Assembly: GCA_039024915.1 (NCBI GenBank)
Contig: JBCCPK010000005.1
Span: 310,001-374,000, forward strand
DNA: 64,000 nucleotides
Direction of reading: 5' to 3'
From: Pseudomonadota bacterium
GTDB lineage: Bacteria > Pseudomonadota > Alphaproteobacteria > Rhizobiales > MH13
Within the stretch, counting starts at the first letter, position 1. Each line of letters begins with the position of its first letter. The notes under the pieces were generated by a model. It did no database searches. It was not told the origin of the DNA and saw nothing but the letters and a program-made list of their open reading frames with translations. Below are positions 29,931 through 40,117 of the stretch, one piece after another. Both the position numbers and the translations under genes were made by a program.

Positions 29931-31930
29931 CGGTCGGTCAACTTTCAAAATGGGCAGCACGGTGTCGAGCTCATCGAGCAAAGCGTTCAAGGCAGGTCTT
30001 GTATCCGCAGGCCGGCGGGGAAGCCGGCAAACACCGTAAACAAGACGATGGTTTGGAGCCCAAGCACAGTGCTTGCTGAACGGTACAACGCGCGTTGGAG
30101 AGTTTCGGGCCGGGAACCGGACTGGACGAAAGCCCAGACAGTGCCGACAGCCGCGGCGGCGGACAGGATAATGATCTACGCCGCTGGGGGAGCCCCGCTT
30201 GCCCAGGAGCCTGTAAGCGACCCCAATGAATGCAGCGGTCTGCGCCATCTGCAATCGGGCCGCAGGTTCGGCCGCGAAACCTTGCGGTCAGCGTGGTCGT
30301 GCGCTCCAAACGGACGAACTGTTTCTCCGACCGTTTGCAATAAAAATCGCACCCAAGGCGGTTGACCCGCCTGTGTGTTTAAGTGCCCTCGATCTGGCCC
30401 GAAAGCCAGTGATTGCCGAACATCCGCTCTATGATGCACGGACCATCCTCCTTTGTGATGAACAAGGTTTGGCTTACATCATCGAGCAACGAAGGCTCGC
30501 TGTAAGCTCAGCACCGCCCGCAATGGTGCTGCCTTGCGCATCTGCCACACACGCCATGATCGCACGCGATCAGCGTGCATCATGCCATCCCAACCTCAAT
30601 CGGCGGCCCATCGGTAAACTGTCCCGGTATCCGGAGCTTGGAGACCCTCATCTCCTTGATGCTCCGCGTCGCAGCGGCCGCCCTCCGCGGTTGGTAGGGC
30701 GCACCGAGCGGCTCGTCGGCCGTTTTAGGGGCCGCACCACCGAACAGTTCCACGCAGGCGGACCGCCTGCCACACGAGCCAAATGCATGTTGTCCTCTGA
30801 ACTCGACCTGCACGTCCCGTCACGCATCCCGCACCAGAAACAGCCGTGCACCATAAAGTGCTCATCTGCCAGCAACGATTTCGGCTTCCGCAGACACCCC
30901 GAACCCCGCCGGTTAGCTCTGCTTGAACTTCCCCCGTCTGCTGCAACCGACCGCAAAAGCGCCCGGCGCGGGTAACTTTAAAACACCAACACTGCCGTTA
31001 CGCGGCTTGGCAAAACTCCTGCCTACTCTCACCTCAGCGCCAAAGCGCCTCACTTACGCACCCCGGTATTTTCGCGGGCCTGCCGCAAGAATACCCAACC
31101 TCACCGTGCCCCCAGCATCGCATCACCGCGTGCCGGACACATCACGCGCACTTCCCCTGTTACGCGAAGCTTCCACGACCTGCGCTTCTAAGCTTGAGCG
31201 CCCGTGCATTGCTTCGCGCATCCGTCATGCGCAACGATCTGTATGACCAAAGGGGCCCACGCCTACCGCGAGAACACTCCCGCTTAAGATCGGCGGACAG
31301 ACCCGCCCCACGCAGACGCCAACTTTGACATCTAAGATTTCAATCGCGCGGGATTAGTATCCGTTGCGATTGCAGTAAGTGTAAGAAACTATAGTTGCTC
31401 AACAGCATCACTATATAAGTGATAAATTGCCATCGATCCGACTATTCCAATCCCTTACCACCTAACTCATCTTCAGCTGCTCGCTTCCGACGAGTTTGGT
31501 TCTATACAGCGTGTGAGAGGGTCGCAAGGGGCGAAAAAAGACTCTTTTGCCTTGACTCTCGAAGCCGATAACGTTCCAGCGGGCTGGCTGTAGGATAGGC
31601 GTTTGACTCCGTTAACAATTCTAGCCCAGGACGCATTTCGACAAAAATGTCACGCTCGGCGCAGGGCTGTCATAATTTCTTAAAATTACTCGCAAAATCA
31701 TTTCGCGCAACGAAAACGATCCCTGATTGCCTTATAAAGTCCGTAACGTAAACCATTGTAATATCGATATATATCAAAAAATAGCATCAAAAGTCGACCA
31801 TGTGCGGCCGCGAGGTCGCCATCCGAAAGGTCGCAACGATCACATCGGCCCGGGCCGAAACCGTTATAGGTTAGCGGGCTCGTCGATGCGAGCGGCATGT
31901 TGCAGCCAACCATCTGCGTAAGGGTATATC
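29931..31930. other. Long gene-free dnaA leader, candidate replication-origin region
   Basis: About 2 kb without a believable gene, between the dnaA start and the rpsT terminator. Two halves differ. From about 30580 to 31320 the plus strand is strongly C-rich (about twice as many C as G in 31021-31200), so a dnaA transcript leader would be G-rich. From about 31330 to 31800 it is AT-rich, with ATATATC, AAAAAATAG and TTAAAATTA runs that could unwind easily, and three GANTC sites at 31540, 31554 and 31605. I found no exact DnaA box (TTATCCACA) in it. oriC is suggested, not shown. Confidence 0.45.
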
Positions 31931-31962
31931 CATAAAGAAAAAGCCACCCAACTTGGGTGGCC
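31931..31962 (-). terminator. Rho-independent terminator of rpsT
   Basis: Read leftward, GCCACCC-AAGTT-GGGTGGC (7-bp perfect stem, 31943-31961) runs into TTTTTCTTT. It lies about 58 bp after the rpsT stop and closes the rpsT transcript before the long dnaA leader, so dnaA needs its own promoter. Confidence 0.88.
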
Positions 31963-32019
31963 AGAAGTTGACGTTGCGTGAGGGCTGTTCGGAGCTCCCT
32001 TAGATATAGAAGGCGGTGG

Positions 32020-32286
32020 TCAAGCCTCCATCGCCTTTACTTTGCTGGCGAGCCGCGAAATCTTGCGTGATGCCGCATTTTTGTGAACGATGCCCTTGTT
32101 GGCCGCACGGACAATCAATGGTTGTGCGTCCTTGAGCGCCGCAACCGCTGCGCTGTGATCTCCTGAGGCAATAGCTTCGTCGACGCGGCGGATGTAGCTG
32201 CGCATCTTGGATTTGCGGTCGCGGTTGACTTCAGTTTTGCGCGCGATGCGGCGCACCGCCTTTTTGGCGGATGGTGTGTTGGCCAT
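32020..32286 (-). CDS. rpsT: 30S ribosomal protein S20
   Basis: Primary 16S rRNA-binding ribosomal protein, 88 residues, very basic and helical: [39 protein letters not shown], then [23 protein letters not shown], which is the family end motif. GAGGAAAG precedes the ATG. It is followed by a strong terminator and lies upstream of dnaA on the same strand, the usual alphaproteobacterial order, though the gap to dnaA is unusually long. Confidence 0.97.
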   Translation of the reverse strand: MANTPSAKKAVRRIARKTEVNRDRKSKMRSYIRRVDEAIASGDHSAAVAALKDAQPLIVRAANKGIVHKNAASRKISRLASKVKAMEA

Positions 32287-32522
32287 GGTCTTTCCTCGTG
32301 TTTGGCACGGTGTTGCGCTAGCCCGGGTGCGCTCTTGGTGGCGCTATACCGGGGGAGGCGGTCATCTGATCGTGCGAACGAGATGAACTGGTGCCTCCGA
32401 GCGGCCCCGCTGGTGGGGATCGCGGGGCTTTAAGAACATTTGCTCATGCCGTCAACCACACGCGTTCGTTCCAGTCTGTTGAGGGGCATGCTCACATGGT
32501 GAGCGCCTCGGCCGGGCTCCGC

Positions 32523-33296
32523 TCAATTGTTCCGAAACTGCGCAGAGCGTTTGTCCGTGAAAGCCTCCATCCCCTCTTTTTGATCCTGGGTAGCAAACAG
32601 GCTCTGGAACAGGCGCCGTTCGAACACCAGCCCGGCCGAAAGCGGCATCTCCGCTGCCTGGTTGACCGCCTCCTTTGCCATCATCACCGAAGCCTGGGAC
32701 AGTTCGCCGATCTTCTCGGCCGCGTCCAGTGCGGTGTCCAGCAGATCGTCAACCGGTACGACGCGAGCCACCAGTCCGCAGGACTCGGCCTCCTTCGCAT
32801 CCATATGTCTGCCAGTGAGGATGAGATCCATCGCCTTGGCTTTGCCGACCGCATGGGTCAGGCGCTGGGTGCCACCTATTCCTGGTATAATGCCCAATGT
32901 GATCTCGGGTTGGCCGAATTTCGCGCTGTCAGCCGCAATGATGATATCGCACATCATCGCCAGTTCGCAGCCACCGCCCAGAGCATAACCGGCCACCGCT
33001 GCGATGACCGGCTTACGCGTTTTCGCGATCGCCTCATAACTTGCGGCATAATTCGCCGCAAAGCTGTCCGGAAACGTCAGCTCAGACATTTCCTTGATAT
33101 CCGCGCCCGCCGCAAAGGCCCGTTCCGAACCGGTGATGATGCTAGCGCCCAGACGTGGATCAGTGTCCGCATCAGCCAGCGCCGCGGCTACTTCCGCCAT
33201 GACCTGCGCATTTAACGCATTAAGCGCATCGGGTCGGTTGAGCGTGATAACCAGAACATGATCGCGTTTGTCGGTCAGAATAGTCTCGTATGCCAT
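32523..33296 (-). CDS. Enoyl-CoA hydratase
   Basis: Crotonase-fold hydratase of beta-oxidation, 257 residues. The start [29 protein letters not shown] is family-like; the frame's 91 upstream codons overlap mutM-side DNA and are discarded. The oxyanion and catalytic region is [14 protein letters not shown], then [51 protein letters not shown], with the two catalytic Glu in [11 protein letters not shown] and FGQPEITLG. Its position next to rpsT-dnaA is a conserved alphaproteobacterial neighbourhood. Confidence 0.94.
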   Translation of the reverse strand: MAYETILTDKRDHVLVITLNRPDALNALNAQVMAEVAAALADADTDPRLGASIITGSERAFAAGADIKEMSELTFPDSFAANYAASYEAIAKTRKPVIAAVAGYALGGGCELAMMCDIIIAADSAKFGQPEITLGIIPGIGGTQRLTHAVGKAKAMDLILTGRHMDAKEAESCGLVARVVPVDDLLDTALDAAEKIGELSQASVMMAKEAVNQAAEMPLSAGLVFERRLFQSLFATQDQKEGMEAFTDKRSAQFRNN

Positions 33297-33369
33297 GCGG
33301 CCTCGCTGGTTGTGGGGATGCGCGCGTTGCAGGTTGGGCGCAACGGTGTGTGCATTGATTGTCCCGACC

Positions 33370-34326
33370 CTAGCGCTGACAGGTGGGACAATAAAAGGTG
33401 GAACGGCCCGATTGCACGATGCGTTGCACCGTTCCCCGGCATCCGGCGTTGGGGCAGGGGGCGTGTTCCCGATCGTAAACGCCGAAACTGTGCTGGAAAT
33501 AGCCAAGTGAACCGTCAGTTTGGCGATAATCCCGCAAGGAGGAACCGCCTGCGGCAATCGCTTCGGCAATGACCTCCGTGATGATGGTCGTCAGGGCGCG
33601 AAGGCGATCGGATGGCTGACCATTTTTCTTGACCAGCGTCGCGGCCAGTCTTCGCGGCGACAGGCGGGCACGGTTGAGCGCCTCGCACACGTAGATGTTC
33701 CCTAGACCGGCAATGATTTTCTGGTCGAGAAGAGCAGTCTTTAAAGGTGTGCGTTTGCCGGACAGCGCGCCGGCGAGATAATCCGCCGTCAAAGCGTTGC
33801 CCGTCGGTTCTGGTCCGAGACTGGAGAGCATGGGATGGCTGTGCAGCGATGCCGTGGGGCTTACCAGCACGAATCCGAACCGGCGCGGATCGTTGTAAAT
33901 CACAGCGGAGCGCAAGTCTTTCGTATCTTGAACATCAAGCACAAGATGATCGTGCGTCTGGATCATGTCCCGCTTATGGTAAAAGACACCCGGCTGTGAA
34001 ACCGCGCGCTGTTGGCTGGAGGCTCCCTGCGCGAGGGTGGGCGCGTTGTCGCGGTTTTGACCCAGCACCGGATCGGCCACGACGCGGTAGCTGCCTGACA
34101 TCCCCAAATGCAGGATGAAGGTCTCCTGCCTGTCTGTTTCGAGCAGCAAATATTTGGCGCGACGCGTCAAGGCGAGCACCCGCGCCCCGCTGAGCCTGTC
34201 CGCGAGGCCCTCGGGAAAAGGAAAGCGCAGATCAGGCCGCCGGACCTCCGCTTTCACAATCAACGCTCCTTCAAGTGTCGGCGCGAGTCCTCGCCTGACC
34301 GTTTCGACTTCTGGCAGTTCTGGCAA
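33370..34326 (-). CDS. mutM: Formamidopyrimidine-DNA glycosylase (TTG start)
   Basis: Bifunctional glycosylase/AP lyase for 8-oxoguanine. The enzyme's catalytic residue is the N-terminal Pro left after Met removal, so the gene must start at the TTG at 34326, which gives [19 protein letters not shown] lies about six bases before it, overlapping an in-frame ATG (34338) that would bury the Pro. The C-terminal zinc finger is [26 protein letters not shown]. At 318 residues it is about 25-40 longer than usual, because of an insert around [20 protein letters not shown]. It is divergent from ubiE. Confidence 0.95.
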   Translation of the reverse strand: MPELPEVETVRRGLAPTLEGALIVKAEVRRPDLRFPFPEGLADRLSGARVLALTRRAKYLLLETDRQETFILHLGMSGSYRVVADPVLGQNRDNAPTLAQGASSQQRAVSQPGVFYHKRDMIQTHDHLVLDVQDTKDLRSAVIYNDPRRFGFVLVSPTASLHSHPMLSSLGPEPTGNALTADYLAGALSGKRTPLKTALLDQKIIAGLGNIYVCEALNRARLSPRRLAATLVKKNGQPSDRLRALTTIITEVIAEAIAAGGSSLRDYRQTDGSLGYFQHSFGVYDREHAPCPNAGCRGTVQRIVQSGRSTFYCPTCQR

Positions 34327-34467
34327 AGCTGCTCCCATTAGCGATGCGACACGAAGACCGGCGCCAAGATGTGCCATGGCGTAGCGCAGCTGCGTCCGCT
34401 TCGCTATAGCTCCACACGACGCGCCGGGGCGAGCACGCCCAAACAGCCCGCGCAAGGGGATCCATCC

Positions 34468-35223
34468 GTGACCGAAATAGGCAACACATTCGGCAATCGC
34501 ACAATCGATATCGACGACAAGCAGCCGCTTGTGGATGATGTCTTCCACAAGGTCGCCGATCGCTACGACCTTATGAACGATCTTATGAGCGGCTTTCTCC
34601 ACCGGGCGTGGAAAGATGCCATGATCACGAAGATCAAGCCGCGCAAATCAGGTCGACCATTTCGGGCCATCGATGTTGCAGGCGGAACAGGGGATATTGC
34701 TTTTCGCCTGGCGCGGGCTGCGCGAGGCAATGCCTCCATTGATGTGGTCGACATCAACGCATCGATGCTCGCGGTTGGCGAAAAACGTGCCGAAAAGCTG
34801 GGATTGTCCGAAAAGGTCAGTTTCATCGAGGGAAATGCCGAAGCGCTTGACCAGCCCTCGGATCACTATGATGCGTACACGATCGCTTTCGGCATTCGCA
34901 ACGTGCCGCGAATTGAATCGGCGTTGTCCGAGGCGTACCGAGTTTTGGCGTATGGCGGTCGGTTCGCGTGCCTTGAGTTTTCTAAGGTCGATGTGCCGGG
35001 CTTTGATGCGCTGTACGACGCTTATTCCGACGCCGTCATTCCGCGAATGGGCGCGATGGTGGGTGGCGATGAAGAAAGCTACCGCTATTTGGTTGAATCG
35101 ATCCGTCAGTTTCCCAACAAGATGCGCTTCAAGACAATGATCGAGGCAGCGGGTTTCCGGAGGGTTGAAGCCATACCGTTCTCCGGTGGGATCGCGGTTT
35201 TGCATACAGGGCTGAAATTCTAG
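34468..35223 (+). CDS. ubiE: Demethylmenaquinone/2-polyprenyl-6-methoxy-benzoquinol methyltransferase
   Basis: C-methyltransferase of ubiquinone synthesis, 251 residues. Marks are [32 protein letters not shown], the AdoMet motif [36 protein letters not shown] and [11 protein letters not shown]. The start is a GTG at 34468 with AAGGGGAT upstream; the frame opens 33 codons earlier but that part overlaps the mutM promoter side. It is followed 4 bp later by ubiB, a conserved ubiE-ubiB pair. Confidence 0.95.
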   Translation: MTEIGNTFGNRTIDIDDKQPLVDDVFHKVADRYDLMNDLMSGFLHRAWKDAMITKIKPRKSGRPFRAIDVAGGTGDIAFRLARAARGNASIDVVDINASMLAVGEKRAEKLGLSEKVSFIEGNAEALDQPSDHYDAYTIAFGIRNVPRIESALSEAYRVLAYGGRFACLEFSKVDVPGFDALYDAYSDAVIPRMGAMVGGDEESYRYLVESIRQFPNKMRFKTMIEAAGFRRVEAIPFSGGIAVLHTGLKF

Positions 35224-35227
35224 ATCC

Positions 35228-36778
35228 ATGTTTGGGACCATCGCTGCGCTCTATAGGCTTGCCCGCGCCGGCTTCGTGATGGCCCGTGAAGGGGTCTTTG
35301 AAGGCGTCGAGGTGGACCTGACGCCGCCACCAGCGCACGTTCCGTTGCGCCTTGCAAACATGATAGCCCGGAAGGCGACGGCGAAAAAAGCGCGCGCGGA
35401 TCGCTTATCGGCCGCCCTCGAACGGCTGGGCCCATCGTACATCAAGCTTGGACAGTTCCTGGCCACGCGCCCCGATCTGGTTGGCATGTCCGTCGCCCGC
35501 GATCTGGAGAAGCTCCAGGACTCGCTGCCCTCTATCCCGTTCGAACAGGCGCGGGCGCGCATAGCTGAGACCTTGGGGCAACCGGTTGACCAGATTTTCG
35601 AGAGCCTTGATCCAGCCTTGTCTGCAGCCTCGATTGCACAGGTCCATAAGGCCATGGTGCGCGATGCCGAGACGGGCGATCTGAAGCCGGTCGCTGTCAA
35701 GGTGTTGCGGCCTGGGGTCGATGTGCGCTTCGCACGTGATCTCAGCACCTTCTACATTGCCGCGCGGCTGCTGGAGACAACAACGCCGAAACTCCGGCGC
35801 CTGCGTCCAATCGCCGTTGTCGACACACTGGCAGAAAGCATGCGCCTTGAGCTCGATTTGCGCATGGAAGCGGCCGCACTCGCCGAAATGGGCGAGAACA
35901 CTCGCAATGACGACGGGTTTCGGGTGCCTAAAGTCGATTGGGACCGCTCAGCCGCGCAGGTAATGACCATCGAATGGATCGACGGGCGCAAGCTATCGGA
36001 CATAGACGGAATAAAGGCGGATGGTCATGATCTGGAGGCGCTTGGCGCGCTGGTCATGCAGTCCTTCCTGCGGCACGCGATGCGCGACGGCTTCTTTCAC
36101 GCCGACATGCATCCCGGTAATCTGTTCGTTGAACCCGATGGCACGCTTGTCGCGGTCGATTTGGGGATTACCGGGCGGCTTGGGACGGCAGAGCGGCGCT
36201 TCCTCGCAGAGATCTTGTTCGGCTTCATCAGCCGCAACTACAAAAGGACAGCCGAAGTGCATTTCGAGGCCGGTTACGTGCCGGCCCACCATGATGTGGA
36301 GAGTTTCGCGCAGGCGCTTCGCGCGATCGGCGAGCCCATCCATGGCCGCAACGCCTCCCAGATCTCCATGGGGCGCCTGCTGACCCAGCTGTTTGAGGTG
36401 ACCGATCTGTTCGACATGCGCACCCAGCCGCAGCTTATCCTGCTGCAGAAGACCATGGTGGTGGTCGAAGGCGTCGCGCGCACGCTCAATCCCAACCTCG
36501 ATATCTGGAAAACCGCCGACCCAGTGGTGTCCGATTGGATCCGGGGCAATCTTTCACCCGTCCGCCAAGTCCAGGATGTGGCGCAGTCAGTGGTCACAGC
36601 CGGGCGGCTCCTGTCGGAAGCGCCGGATATGATGCTCAAGCTGCAACGCATCGCCAACGAGTTCGATCCGGAAAACCCTCAGGGCCTGGATGCCAAACAA
36701 CGGACCGGCCAATGGCTCTGGCCGGCAGCCTTTGTGCTGTCAGCGGTGGTTGTCGCTGTGGCGATTGTGGTCAGGTGA
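35228..36778 (+). CDS. ubiB: ABC1/UbiB-type kinase-like protein for ubiquinone synthesis
   Basis: Atypical kinase-like protein of 516 residues with a C-terminal membrane anchor (LWPAAFVLSAVVVAVAIVV). The family's KxGQ-like signature is LGPSYIKLGQFLATRPDLVG; the Ala-rich nucleotide loop and VHKAMV region are at about 130-145; the catalytic segment is GFFHADMHPGNLFVEPDGTLVAVDLGITGRL. UbiB supports aerobic ubiquinone synthesis, probably by helping extract lipophilic precursors from the membrane. It follows ubiE by 4 bp. Confidence 0.95.
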   Translation: MFGTIAALYRLARAGFVMAREGVFEGVEVDLTPPPAHVPLRLANMIARKATAKKARADRLSAALERLGPSYIKLGQFLATRPDLVGMSVARDLEKLQDSLPSIPFEQARARIAETLGQPVDQIFESLDPALSAASIAQVHKAMVRDAETGDLKPVAVKVLRPGVDVRFARDLSTFYIAARLLETTTPKLRRLRPIAVVDTLAESMRLELDLRMEAAALAEMGENTRNDDGFRVPKVDWDRSAAQVMTIEWIDGRKLSDIDGIKADGHDLEALGALVMQSFLRHAMRDGFFHADMHPGNLFVEPDGTLVAVDLGITGRLGTAERRFLAEILFGFISRNYKRTAEVHFEAGYVPAHHDVESFAQALRAIGEPIHGRNASQISMGRLLTQLFEVTDLFDMRTQPQLILLQKTMVVVEGVARTLNPNLDIWKTADPVVSDWIRGNLSPVRQVQDVAQSVVTAGRLLSEAPDMMLKLQRIANEFDPENPQGLDAKQRTGQWLWPAAFVLSAVVVAVAIVVR

Positions 36779-36805
36779 TGGGCGGCATTGTTTCTAAGCC
36801 CATGA

Positions 36806-36912
36806 ACCGTCACCCTCGGGCTTGTCCCGGGAGCCTATGCAGTGCTTGCCAACGCATCACTCGCTTCGAGATCGCATGGATCCTCGCCATAGGGGCGAGG
36901 ATGATACCCGGT
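36806..36912. repeat. RIME-like intergenic palindromic repeat
   Basis: Between ubiB and coaBC, two hairpin-forming blocks face each other: an imperfect one at 36813-36833 (CTCGGG-CTTGT-CCCGGGAG) and a perfect one at 36881-36901 (TCCTCGCC/GGCGAGGA with a 5-nt loop). The pattern, with GTCACCCTCGGG at one end and CGAGGATGATAC at the other, resembles the intergenic mosaic repeats common in Rhizobiales. No second copy lies in the window. Confidence 0.6.
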
Positions 36913-36972
36913 GGATAGCGCACACCCTTAGCCGCTGATGACACCCAGCCAACTTCCCCCTAAAACCCCTCC

Positions 36973-38202
36973 ATGCTGATCGAACAAACCCTCTCTGGCC
37001 GTACCATTCTGCTGATCATCACTGGTGGGATTGCGGCCTACAAAACGCCTGATCTTGTCCGGCGTCTGCGCGAGCGCGGCGCGCGTGTCCGGGTGGTCAT
37101 GACGAAAGGTGCGCAGAGTTTCATCAGCGCGATGACGTTGGGTGCGGTTTCGGGCCAACCGGTCTTCACAGAACTCTGGGATCGCGATGCCGAGCAGGAT
37201 ATCGGCCATATCCGCCTCGCCCGAGAAGCCGATCTGATCGTGATCGCCCCTGCGACCGCCGACTTCCTTGCCAAGATGGCGAACGGGCTCGCGGACGATC
37301 TCGCGTCAACGGTCTATCTGGCGGCAAAAGCACCCGTCATGGTCGCGCCGGCCATGAACCCGGCGATGTGGGCCCATTCGGCGACGCAGCGCAACGTCCG
37401 GACCCTTCGAGGCGATGACATTCATTTCATTGGGCCGGAATCCGGGGAAATGGCGGAGTCCGGCGAAACGGGCCTTGGTCGGATGGCTGAGCCGATGGAT
37501 ATTGCCCTAGGTGTCGAGGCGCATTTCGCAAAGCCACGCGAAGAAAGCCCCTTGTGGGGCCAGCATGTGTTGATTACCGCCGGTCCGACGTATGAGCCGA
37601 TTGATCCGGTCCGCACGATCGTCAATCGCTCGTCGGGCAAGCAGGGTTACGCGCTGGCTCAGGCCGCTTATGCGGCGGGCGCGACGGTAACGCTGGTATC
37701 CGGTCCCACCAGCCTCGACGCGCCCCACGGCGTGACCGTGCGAAGCGTGCAGACAGCGCGCGAGATGCTCGTGGCGGTGGAAGAAACGCTTCCCGCCGAT
37801 ATCGGGATTTTTGCAGCGGCGGTTGCCGATTGGCGGGTCGCCGAAGCGAGCTCCAGCAAGATCAAGAAGGATGGGTCTGGCACACCGCCAACGCTGACGC
37901 TTGCCGAAAACCCCGATATTCTGGCGTCGGTCGCCAAGTCCGCGCAGCGCCCGAAGCTGTTGATTGGTTTCGCCGCAGAAACGGACGATGTTGAGGCCAA
38001 CGCTATGGCCAAGCTCAAACGCAAGGGCTGCGACATGATCGTCGCCAACGATGTGTCTCCGGATACGGGAATCATGGGCGGGGACGCCAACACCATATCC
38101 CTCATCACGCCTGACGGCGTCGAACGCTGGCCGACCATGGGAAAATTGGATGTGGCCGAGAAACTGATCGGCATCATGGCGGGTCAGATTGCCCATGGTT
38201 GA
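36973..38202 (+). CDS. coaBC: Bifunctional phosphopantothenoylcysteine decarboxylase/phosphopantothenate-cysteine ligase
   Basis: Two steps of coenzyme A synthesis in one 409-residue chain. The CoaC flavoprotein domain (1-190) has [15 protein letters not shown] and [17 protein letters not shown] (the PXMNXXMW motif), with active-site His in QDIGHIRLA. The CoaB domain has [38 protein letters not shown] and [22 protein letters not shown]. The gene's last 8 bp overlap dut, so the two are likely translated together. Confidence 0.96.
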   Translation: MLIEQTLSGRTILLIITGGIAAYKTPDLVRRLRERGARVRVVMTKGAQSFISAMTLGAVSGQPVFTELWDRDAEQDIGHIRLAREADLIVIAPATADFLAKMANGLADDLASTVYLAAKAPVMVAPAMNPAMWAHSATQRNVRTLRGDDIHFIGPESGEMAESGETGLGRMAEPMDIALGVEAHFAKPREESPLWGQHVLITAGPTYEPIDPVRTIVNRSSGKQGYALAQAAYAAGATVTLVSGPTSLDAPHGVTVRSVQTAREMLVAVEETLPADIGIFAAAVADWRVAEASSSKIKKDGSGTPPTLTLAENPDILASVAKSAQRPKLLIGFAAETDDVEANAMAKLKRKGCDMIVANDVSPDTGIMGGDANTISLITPDGVERWPTMGKLDVAEKLIGIMAGQIAHG

Positions 38203-38641
38203 GGTCCGTCTCAAAAGACTGGCGCACGCTGAGGGCTTGCCTGTGCCCAGCTACGAATCTGACGGCGCTGCGGGGGCCGATTTGCGCGCCGCCATCGACG
38301 GCGACTTATCAATCGATCCTGGAACGCATACGCTGGTGCCAACCGGTTTGCAGATCGCGCTACCGCCTGGTTACGAGGCGCAAGTTCGGCCCCGGTCAGG
38401 GCTCGCCGCAAAACACGCTGTCACCGTGCTCAACACGCCGGGCACCATCGATGCCGACTATCGTGGTGAGATACACGTCATCCTGATCAATCATGGTGCG
38501 CAGGCATTTATGGTCACCCGCGGTATGCGCATCGCCCAACTGATCGTCGCGCCCGTGACCCGAGCGCAGTTCTCGGAATCGGACAGGTTAGACGAAACGG
38601 CCCGTGGAGCCGGTGGCTTCGGCTCGACGGGTCAGACATAG
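38195..38641 (+). CDS. dut: dUTP diphosphatase
   Basis: Trimeric dUTPase, 148 residues, which keeps uracil out of DNA and supplies dUMP. The five family motifs appear in order: [40 protein letters not shown] and GAGGFGSTG. The ATG lies 8 bp inside coaBC (shared ATGGTTGA), an arrangement found in many proteobacteria where dut follows coaBC/dfp. Confidence 0.97.
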   Translation: MVEVRLKRLAHAEGLPVPSYESDGAAGADLRAAIDGDLSIDPGTHTLVPTGLQIALPPGYEAQVRPRSGLAAKHAVTVLNTPGTIDADYRGEIHVILINHGAQAFMVTRGMRIAQLIVAPVTRAQFSESDRLDETARGAGGFGSTGQT

Positions 38642-38834
38642 CGCCTAACAGCAGAGATAAAGTTGCGCGCCGACCGCCAATATGCCGGAGTGCGCGCAAG
38701 TTGATGCGACACTTAAGCTGTATCTAAGAATGAGATTGGCCGTATGCGCCGTTTCACAAAATGCCATACCTCGATCTCATCGTTCGGCGAGCGTATGATT
38801 TTTGCAAATTCCTCATTCGCCTAAGGATACTGCT

Positions 38835-39821
38835 ATGACCGCTTTTGAAGCCATTCAGACCAAGGACCAGCGCACGCCCGGCCGGGGCCAAATCTTTGGA
38901 TCGATCACCGATACCATTGGTGATACGCCGCTTGTGCGCCTCGACAAGCTTGCCAAGACGGAAGGCGTCCACGCCAATCTGATCGCCAAACTGGAGTTCT
39001 TTAATCCCATCGCGTCGGTCAAGGACCGGATCGGGGTAGCGATGCTGAACGCGCTCGATTCTCAAGGAAAGCTGAACGACGACACCGTCCTCGTAGAGCC
39101 GACCTCCGGCAACACCGGTATCGCGCTGGCGTTTGCCGCCGCGCAACGGGGCGTTCGTTTGATCCTGGTGATGCCCGAGAGCATGTCCATTGAGCGCCGC
39201 AAGATGCTCGCGCTTTTGGGTGCCGAGCTTGAACTCACCGAAGCTGCGAAGGGCATGAAGGGCGCGATCGCACGCGCCGATGAGTTGGCAGCATCTATTC
39301 CCGGAGCGATTATCCCGCAGCAGTTCGAGAACCCTGCCAACCCGCAGATACACCGCGATACGACCGCAGAGGAAATCTGGAACGATACGCGCGGCGAGAT
39401 CGATATCCTGGTCTCCGGCATCGGTACCGGGGGTACGATCACCGGCGTATCGGAAGTTCTCAAAACGCGCCTTCCGAACCTCCACGTTGTTGCGGTTGAG
39501 CCGGAAGATTCGCCCGTGCTGTCAGGTGGCAACCCTGGTCCGCATAAAATCCAAGGGATCGGCGCTGGTTTCGTGCCGGGCGTTTTGAATACCAGCGTCT
39601 ACGATGAAGTTGCACAGGTCTCGAACGATGAGGCGCTCGAAGCTGCGCGCAAGATAGCGCGCCTGGAAGGTGTTCCGGTTGGAATTTCATCGGGCGCGGC
39701 GTTGGTTGCGGCGATCCGCCAAGGTCAGAAGCCAGAAAATGCGGGCAAAAACATCGTAGTGATTATCCCGAGTTTTGCCGAGCGGTACCTGTCGACAGCG
39801 CTTTTCGAAGGGCTTGCGTAA
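38835..39821 (+). CDS. cysK: Cysteine synthase A
   Basis: PLP-dependent O-acetylserine sulfhydrylase, 328 residues. PLP Lys63 is in [10 protein letters not shown], the substrate loop is [12 protein letters not shown], the phosphate-binding [10 protein letters not shown] follows, and the C-terminal [15 protein letters not shown] is normal. The start is the ATG with AAGGA upstream; 11 extra codons in the frame are not used. It stands alone with about 190 bp upstream. A perfect 8-bp inverted repeat (39838-39858, TCAACCCC/GGGGTTGA) lies 17 bp after its stop and may end or protect the transcript, although no T run follows it. Confidence 0.96.
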   Translation: MTAFEAIQTKDQRTPGRGQIFGSITDTIGDTPLVRLDKLAKTEGVHANLIAKLEFFNPIASVKDRIGVAMLNALDSQGKLNDDTVLVEPTSGNTGIALAFAAAQRGVRLILVMPESMSIERRKMLALLGAELELTEAAKGMKGAIARADELAASIPGAIIPQQFENPANPQIHRDTTAEEIWNDTRGEIDILVSGIGTGGTITGVSEVLKTRLPNLHVVAVEPEDSPVLSGGNPGPHKIQGIGAGFVPGVLNTSVYDEVAQVSNDEALEAARKIARLEGVPVGISSGAALVAAIRQGQKPENAGKNIVVIIPSFAERYLSTALFEGLA

Positions 39822-39929
39822 GGTTGATGCGACCACTTCAACCCCAATCTGGGGTTGACGCGCGATGGCCTATACGTAATTTTGCGATCCTACCAAGCGT
39901 AGCCGTATCATTGTAACGCGCTTGCGCCC

Positions 39930-40065
39930 TTTATGGGATGCTTTCCCGTTGAGGGAATACACAAGACGGCGTCAAGCCGCATCAGGGAGGCCGCGCGCAT
40001 TTCGCGCGATGCAGCCGTTTAACTGGAAAGCCCGCGTAGCTTCTGGCTGCCGCGGGTTTTTTATT
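39930..40065 (+). ncRNA. Candidate small RNA ending in an intrinsic terminator
   Basis: In a 296-bp gap after cysK the plus strand shows consecutive hairpins, TTCCC-GTTGA-GGGAA (39943-39957), CGGC-GTCAA-GCCG (39967-39979) and CGCGCG-CATTT-CGCGCG (39992-40008), then a terminator CCCGCG ... CGCGGG followed by TTTTTT (40031-40062). Such an array suggests a small RNA, but it could also be the distal 3' end of cysK. No promoter consensus was found and no Rfam family was recognised. Confidence 0.35.
40031..40062 (+). terminator. Rho-independent terminator
   Basis: Stem CCCGCG/CGCGGG extended by an inner TAGC/GCTG pairing, directly followed by six T. It closes either the cysK transcript, 210 bp after that gene's stop, or an independent small RNA. 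Confidence 0.8.
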
Positions 40066-40117
40066 GTCCGATCGGGTGTGGTGACACGGTCGGAACGGCG
40101 CGCTGACCGGTGTTTAA

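Noticed and set aside
29931-30254. In-frame extension of dnaA upstream of its chosen start
   Set aside because: The 108 extra residues do not resemble DnaA, while MTAPIDPAF... begins a normal domain I.
30226-30975. 249-codon open frame upstream of dnaA on the plus strand
   Set aside because: No recognisable domain, no ribosome binding site, and the strong C bias of the region lowers stop frequency by chance.
29931-31930. DnaA boxes marking oriC
   Set aside because: No TTATCCACA or close match was found on either strand; only near-matches elsewhere (22454 in gyrB, 42980 before divL), which chance explains.
38699-39833. GTTGATGCGAC repeated on both sides of cysK, as a possible transposition scar
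   Set aside because: An 11-bp match with no inverted ends or transposase; cysK is intact and native in codon use.
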